Assembly: GCA_029204225.1 (NCBI GenBank)
Contig: CM055098.1
Location: 22,201,367 to 22,265,366 of the forward strand
Reading direction: 5' to 3'
Source: Diphasiastrum complanatum
Lineage: Eukaryota > Streptophyta > Lycopodiopsida > Lycopodiales > Lycopodiaceae
DNA length: 64,000 nt
The stretch's first letter is position 1, and every line of letters starts with the position of its first letter. Below are positions 58,936 to 64,000 of this stretch, piece by piece. The notes beneath the pieces were generated by a model. It made no database searches, had not been told where the DNA came from, and saw only the letters and a list, made by a program, of their open reading frames with translations. Both the position numbers and the translations under genes were made by a program.

Positions 58936-59749
58936 AAAAAAAATTCAAATATTTACAAAATCCCTTAAAGTTTAAGGAGATTCATGTTGAGCACAATGCT
59001 TTGTGGATCTACTACCTTGATAACACAAATGGCATGTACCAAACCTCTCTAATCAGACTATTCTAAAGTAAGAAGAGACTAAGTAGCTATTACATTCATG
59101 TTGAAGAAAACAAAAGAACACTGCATTAAAATAGAGAACCTAGTCCAATCCTTTTAGGATTTGACACCATTGCATGTGATAGGGCACATGAGATTTCAAA
59201 AGAAAATGGAGAGCTCCATATTCTTCTTTGCCAAGAAGAGGTAGAAACATACAGCATAGATAGATAGCTTGGTATATCCTTCCAAATGATGGAACTACAC
59301 TATTTATAGAAAGATAAAACTTGCTGAATTGAACAATCCTTGAATTATCAATGATTATTAGTAAGCCATATGTTAGCCTATAGGCTTAAAGAGAGGTCCA
59401 CCGTCATTCGTTAAGGTAATGGAACCTTTTGGCCACTATGAAGCTGTACACGGCTTGAATGAATCAATGTTAGATCTAATGCATATGATAGCAATGGCAT
59501 AAACATTTTATAATTGTTTTTTTCTAGAGGAATTTGATTTTTTGTTGGGCATGAGGTGAATTGAGATAATTCAAAAACTCTTGACTATGGCATTGAACTT
59601 GCAATCATTTATGATGACTAGAAATAAAATGACTGGTCATGGGAGTGATACAAAAGCTTTTCAAGATTGTTACAACCTTTTGTTAATATGCCAAAATGTT
59701 TGGTTCTAAGATCAGTGACATTAAGGGTTAAAGACCATTGATTGTGAAA
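58936..59749. other. no gene seen
   Basis: AT-rich intergenic sequence with no domain or repeat I can define. Confidence 0.4.
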
Positions 59750-60312
59750 TTCTAATTCATAATCAAAAGTAGTTTGGAGGAATCAAGTAAATCTATCCAA
59801 TTCGGGCCCATTAGACTTGAAAATTAAATTATGTTTGAATTTGAAAAAGGGAGAGAACAAATTTTTGCCAAAGATTCAAGAGAAGGGAGACAACTTTTGG
59901 AAACTTCTTGGCTAGGGCTCTTGGCCACTTCTACACATATAAATAGAACTCATTCATAAGAGTTAGGGACAAAACATTTTGTGATAGAATAGAGTGATCA
60001 ATCAAAGCAATGTGGGCTAAAGGTTGAGAGGAGCTTGCTAGCTTTAGGCAATCATTGGTGCAAAGTCTTTATTCTTCTCTAAAATTTATTGGAGGTCAAC
60101 TTGGACAATAGACCATTGCATGCGCTTCCCCCCCCCCCCTTTTTTTGGTAGTGCTTCATCTAATTCAAGGTCATTACAATTTCATGGCCAGTTGGTGGGT
60201 GAATTTTTGCTCCTTTTATTGTACTTTCACATCAATTTCTATTTGTACTATGGAGAACCAATCAAGTAAGCTTACACTTCTCGTCGTAGGGACTTGACAT
60301 TGATATCAAAGC
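59750..60312 (+). repeat. LTR remnant with PBS
   Basis: TATAAATA at 59938-59945. The LTR ends GACTTGACA at 60299, and TGATATCAAAGC (60301-60312) is a PBS-like match to initiator-Met tRNA. C12 at 60128-60139 is followed by a T run. The start is undefined and no internal region follows. Confidence 0.5.
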
Positions 60313-62480
60313 TTACAATCCTGCCATCTTAACACTGCTACTCATCAACTGATTGTTATCAAGCATATTCTTTCTTTCTATTCTGTTTTTCTTATATCAA
60401 CCTTGATGAGCACAAGTATATTCCATAATCTAATTAGTAGGAAGTTTCAATTATTTTATTGGGGATCCCAAGAAGAGTTGCCTCTCTTGGAACATCTACA
60501 TATATGTTGTCAAGAATGGATGTGTTGATATATTCTTTATTTTATTAAGATTTGAATCATTGATATTTACAAGTTCTCTCTTAGATTGGTGGACCAACGA
60601 CAGAACGATATTTACCTTGTTTCTTTACACGATTCATCTATTTGATGGTCTTAAGCCTCAACCTACTTTTCCTAATCTTCTTTAATGTGGCAATATGTTC
60701 TCTCTCAAGAATCGGTACATATTTAAAATGCGGATAAGATCAGAATTTCCTTTGGAAACAAGAGGATAAAATTTTGTATTTAAAAATTGTGGTGTTTTAG
60801 GTTTATTACCCTTCATTCAATATTCTTCACCCACTTCAACTCTAGATTAGGTTTTCCTAGGACATCATCACTCTTCCTCATTTCCAAACATCCAATTCAA
60901 ACACTAGCAAATTATACTCTCCATAGCACTAGCCCAAGATTTAGGTGCTTACTAGCAGTTTTTGTAGAACCAAATGAAGGCCCTTTGCAATTCTATACCA
61001 TTTTCTTTGGCCTTTGTTTAGAGAAGATTTCTACCATTCTCATATGGGTAGCAATGTAATTACAACTTTATACAACTGGAAATGGGAGCGACTTTGATAA
61101 CTCTTGGGTTTGGTCTCTCTTGTTGTAGTAGTATTTACTCGATTTCCTACTCTAAATCAAGTCTATAATCATTTGTTGCTCCTTGCCACTCATCTGTAAG
61201 CAGTCATATCTTAACATTAGCTTATGTTCTTGATATTCATATGAAGCATATATGCTTCTTCATATTTTGTTTCAATGTGGACAACTTGACATACTGGATA
61301 GCTCTTTCTCTTTCTTTTGTTTTCTTCCCCCAATGCTCTCAATCAGATATACAAATTTTGGAGAGAGACCAAAGTTAGTCATCTGTAATGGTTGTGGCAT
61401 GTTCTGAAGGCATCTATTTTATGGATAATCTAGTTAATGCATAGCCATATGATTTCTTTTACATTTCCTATATTCTTACTTCTGTTGCATGCCACTATGT
61501 AAATATTTTGTTGACAACATGTAACTAGTAGTTGCTCTTTGATGATGTTTTAAGGAATGTAGACTCATACTAATATTAGCTAGTATTATCTTATTTTTTA
61601 AAGTACCTAGACCAACCCGCTGTAATAATTCCATAAACACCTAGAGAAGAAATAGCATAATTTCTGGATAATTGCCAATCTAGCTAAGTCTTACTAACAA
61701 TACATTGATTGGGGGCCACATGATGGTCAACTCTTATTTTGGAGATATGAGTACTTGTTCCTTTTTGTATGTCGTACGTTTGTGAATATCAAAGAGTTGA
61801 CTAGTTTACCAATTTAGAAGGAAAAAGTCAGTGTGAGAGGTACTTCAAAGGCTAATCTAAAAACCATCTGAGATTGAGAATTAATGGTAAAGGTCAAATG
61901 CAAAAGACCCTCCAATCCATAGTCTAAGAACTTCAATGTTTCCAACACATGCAATCAACCTTTTGTTTACAAAATCTCAAAAATTAAAATAAGTACGACT
62001 TTGACTAGAATCAAGCTCCAAATCCAGATTTATAGGTGAGGAAAGGATGTGTCAACCAATGGGCACTTTATGGTTGACTATAAAAACTTCAAATTTTGGA
62101 CTCAAAACTCTTTCATTCAGGCCTTACCTTGGGGCTTTATGTGAAATGGCATTGAAATTAATATGATATTGGCAAACAAAAAATTGAGGCATATGTACAG
62201 GATCAAGAAAACTTCCGAGGAATTTGACCAACCCCTCTCTCTTTCTCTCTCTCAATCTAAGGAACTAGTGTTGGAAAGGGAATAAAAAAATGTTCTCTAT
62301 TTAAATTTCTTGTTTGGGAGAGTGTAGCACACATGCGAGGTCCACACACCATGGCCCATATAAAAAAAGAGTTGACTAAAGCTTTACCTACCTGCCCCCA
62401 CTTTCTTGACTTATTTTGGGCAAATCTTCCCTATTCTTGACTTTGCATGGGGCCCTTTTGAGAGTTCTTTCTCTCTCTAT
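60313..62480. other. no gene seen
   Basis: Intergenic sequence up to the translocator promoter region. Only short random frames (for example 60787-61059) were found. Confidence 0.4.
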
Positions 62481-62635
62481 CTCTCACAAAGGATTACAAG
62501 GAGAGATAAAAATATTCATAAAGATAGAGATAGAGATAGAGAGAGAGAGAGCTATATAAAAAGCAAAAGATACTCTAAACCCTGTAAGAGAGGGACACAC
62601 AACCCCAAAAAAGAAGAAGAAGCTAAATGATACCC

Positions 62636-62678
<43 letters not shown>

Positions 62679-62890
62679 GGCGGGGGGGGGAAAAGAAAGC
62701 GGAATAAGTAGTGGAAAGGTTTGAAGATAGAAGGGGCAGTGTATCTCATCACATGCATTGCCTGCTACCTGCTTGTCTTCAGCAGTGAACAACATATTTT
62801 GTTTTTCCGAAGCAGCAGCAATTTTTGCACAAGGATCGCATCAGCTTAGCCAAAACTCTTGTTCTTCCATTTGGGATTTTGGGCAGAGAG
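62481..62890 (+). promoter_or_regulatory. upstream region of the translocator gene with microsatellites
   Basis: A GATAGA/GA tract at 62522-62551, (AG)19 at 62638-62675 and G9 at 62682-62690. GA/CT-rich tracts are common just upstream of plant coding starts. ATG 62891 is the first ATG of the frame; the in-frame TTG at 62825 is not used in plants. Confidence 0.5.
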
Positions 62891-63964
62891 ATGGGGAAAG
62901 GGTTGGGCGGTGCATCCGCAGGAGCCAACCTCTACAGAAAGATCATTCTTAGCTACACATATGTGGCGATATGGATCTTCCTCAGCTTCACGGTCATCAT
63001 CTTCAACAAATACATTCTTGACAAAGGCATGTATAACTGGCCTTTCCCTATCAGCCTTACTATGATCCACATGGGCTTCTGTTCCACCCTCGCTTTTCTG
63101 CTGGTGAGAGTTTTCAAGCTGGTGGAGCCGATCGGGATGACCAGAGAACTCTATTCATCGTCCATTGTCCCTATTGGAGCTCTATATTCTGTTAGCCTGT
63201 GGCTATCTAATTCCGCCTACATCTATCTGTCTGTTTCTTTCATCCAGATGCTGAAGGCCCTCATGCCGGTGGCAGTGTACTCCATCGGAGTAATATTCAA
63301 AAAGGAAACGTTCAGGTCACAGACAATGGCGAACATGATCGGCATATCTTTTGGTGTGGCGATAGCAGCCTACGGCGAGGCAAAGTTCAACGCATGGGGG
63401 GTTTTTCTGCAGTTAGGAGCAGTGGCGTTCGAAGCCACACGCCTTGTGCTCATTCAGATCTTGCTAACATCCAAGGGAATCACTCTCAATCCGATCACTT
63501 CTCTCTACTACGTTGCCCCCTGCTGTTTTGCTTTTCTCTGCATCCCCTGGATTTTTGTCGAGTATCCAACCCTAAGACAGCAATCCTCTTTCAAATTTGA
63601 TTTTGTATTGTTTGGAACAAACTCAACCTGTGCTTTTGCATTAAATCTGGCAGTCTTTCTGCTCATAGGAAAGACTTCGGCACTCACCATGAATGTGGCA
63701 GGAGTGGTGAAGGATTGGCTGCTTATTGCCTTCTCATGGTCTGTGATAATGGACAGGGTAACTGCCATAAATCTATTAGGTTATGGGCTGGCTTTCTTGG
63801 GTGTCTGCTACTACAATCATGCAAAACTGCAGGCTCTTAAGGCCAAGGAATCTCTCAAAAAGATCCAGCCTTCCGATGAAGAGGCTGGCTTACTTGCTGA
63901 GCAGAAATCAGATAGAGCTGATGAGAATGGTCAGCTTGGAAGGAAAATTGATGCGCAATTGTAA
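62891..63964 (+). CDS. probable sugar-phosphate/phosphate translocator (TPT family)
   Basis: A single exon of 357 residues, the usual ~350 for this intronless group. Seen: about ten hydrophobic segments between residues 20 and 305, forming the triose-phosphate-transporter (DMT superfamily) domain. Characteristic blocks are [88 protein letters not shown], and [18 protein letters not shown]. The C-terminus is a hydrophilic, acidic tail (about 310-357). It most resembles the Arabidopsis At2g25520/At4g32390/At5g25400 proteins, annotated as probable sugar-phosphate/phosphate translocators. There is no plastid transit peptide, so an endomembrane location is likely. The transported substrate is not known for the group and is not inferred here. 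The sequence is intact. Confidence 0.95.
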   Translation: MGKGLGGASAGANLYRKIILSYTYVAIWIFLSFTVIIFNKYILDKGMYNWPFPISLTMIHMGFCSTLAFLLVRVFKLVEPIGMTRELYSSSIVPIGALYSVSLWLSNSAYIYLSVSFIQMLKALMPVAVYSIGVIFKKETFRSQTMANMIGISFGVAIAAYGEAKFNAWGVFLQLGAVAFEATRLVLIQILLTSKGITLNPITSLYYVAPCCFAFLCIPWIFVEYPTLRQQSSFKFDFVLFGTNSTCAFALNLAVFLLIGKTSALTMNVAGVVKDWLLIAFSWSVIMDRVTAINLLGYGLAFLGVCYYNHAKLQALKAKESLKKIQPSDEEAGLLAEQKSDRADENGQLGRKIDAQL

Positions 63965-64000
63965 GGTGTTTTCCTACCAAAGAAGGATATTTAATTCTGT

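Noticed and set aside
62825-62890. N-terminal extension of the translocator from TTG 62825
   Set aside because: There is no ATG there, and homologues begin MGKG as at 62891.

Overview
The window looks like nuclear DNA of a land plant, most likely a seed plant. It holds plant Ty1/copia and Ty3/gypsy retrotransposon remnants, a TTTAGGG-type interstitial telomere repeat, GT-AG introns, and two genes with clear plant homologues. No ribosomal, tRNA, CRISPR or prokaryotic-type operon structure was seen. The sequence does not let me name the species.

Only two host genes are well supported. The first is a GT14-family (GlcAT14-like) glycosyltransferase with four exons between 44767 and 55666. Its third intron is about 8.6 kb and is packed with a gypsy element, a copia fragment, other LTR-like pieces and a CT microsatellite. 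The second is a single-exon, 357-residue drug/metabolite-superfamily translocator (62891-63964) of the Arabidopsis At2g25520/At5g25400 type. The two genes lie on the same strand, about 7.2 kb apart, and nothing suggests joint regulation.

Regions 1-43 kb are a retrotransposon graveyard. 1-10.3 kb holds overlapping copia fragments on both strands, including LTR copies in inverted orientation and an almost empty LTR-LTR element. 10.3-15.4 kb holds a minus-strand copia PBS/LTR, a head-to-head LTR palindrome with a large CT microsatellite in one arm only, and a nearly full copia pol. 15.4-22.6 kb is mostly unidentified DNA with degenerate tandem repeats and short LTR/RT pieces. 22.6-25.3 kb is a C-rich, repeat-filled leader followed by a gypsy gag. 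25.3-30.1 kb is unidentified. 30.1-31.5 kb has an LTR fragment and a non-LTR element C-terminal fragment. 32.8-35.1 kb is a deleted copia element with both LTRs. 36.0-40.6 kb is a minus-strand Tat/Athila-like gypsy element with gag joined to integrase. 40.6-43.1 kb is a copia pol plus its 3' LTR.

The sequence between and after the genes (55.7-62.9 kb) holds a short MULE-like inverted-repeat element with an 11-bp flanking duplication, a GC-rich self-complementary tandem array with three telomere-type units, an LTR remnant and microsatellites.

I found no complete undescribed system. The most unusual items are the zinc-knuckle/nuclease-like non-LTR fragment, the gag segment lodged inside a gypsy pol, two 15-G runs in one copia pol, and the palindromic LTR pair with one-sided microsatellite expansion. 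All identifications come from reading translations and repeats by eye. Boundaries of degenerate pieces are approximate.
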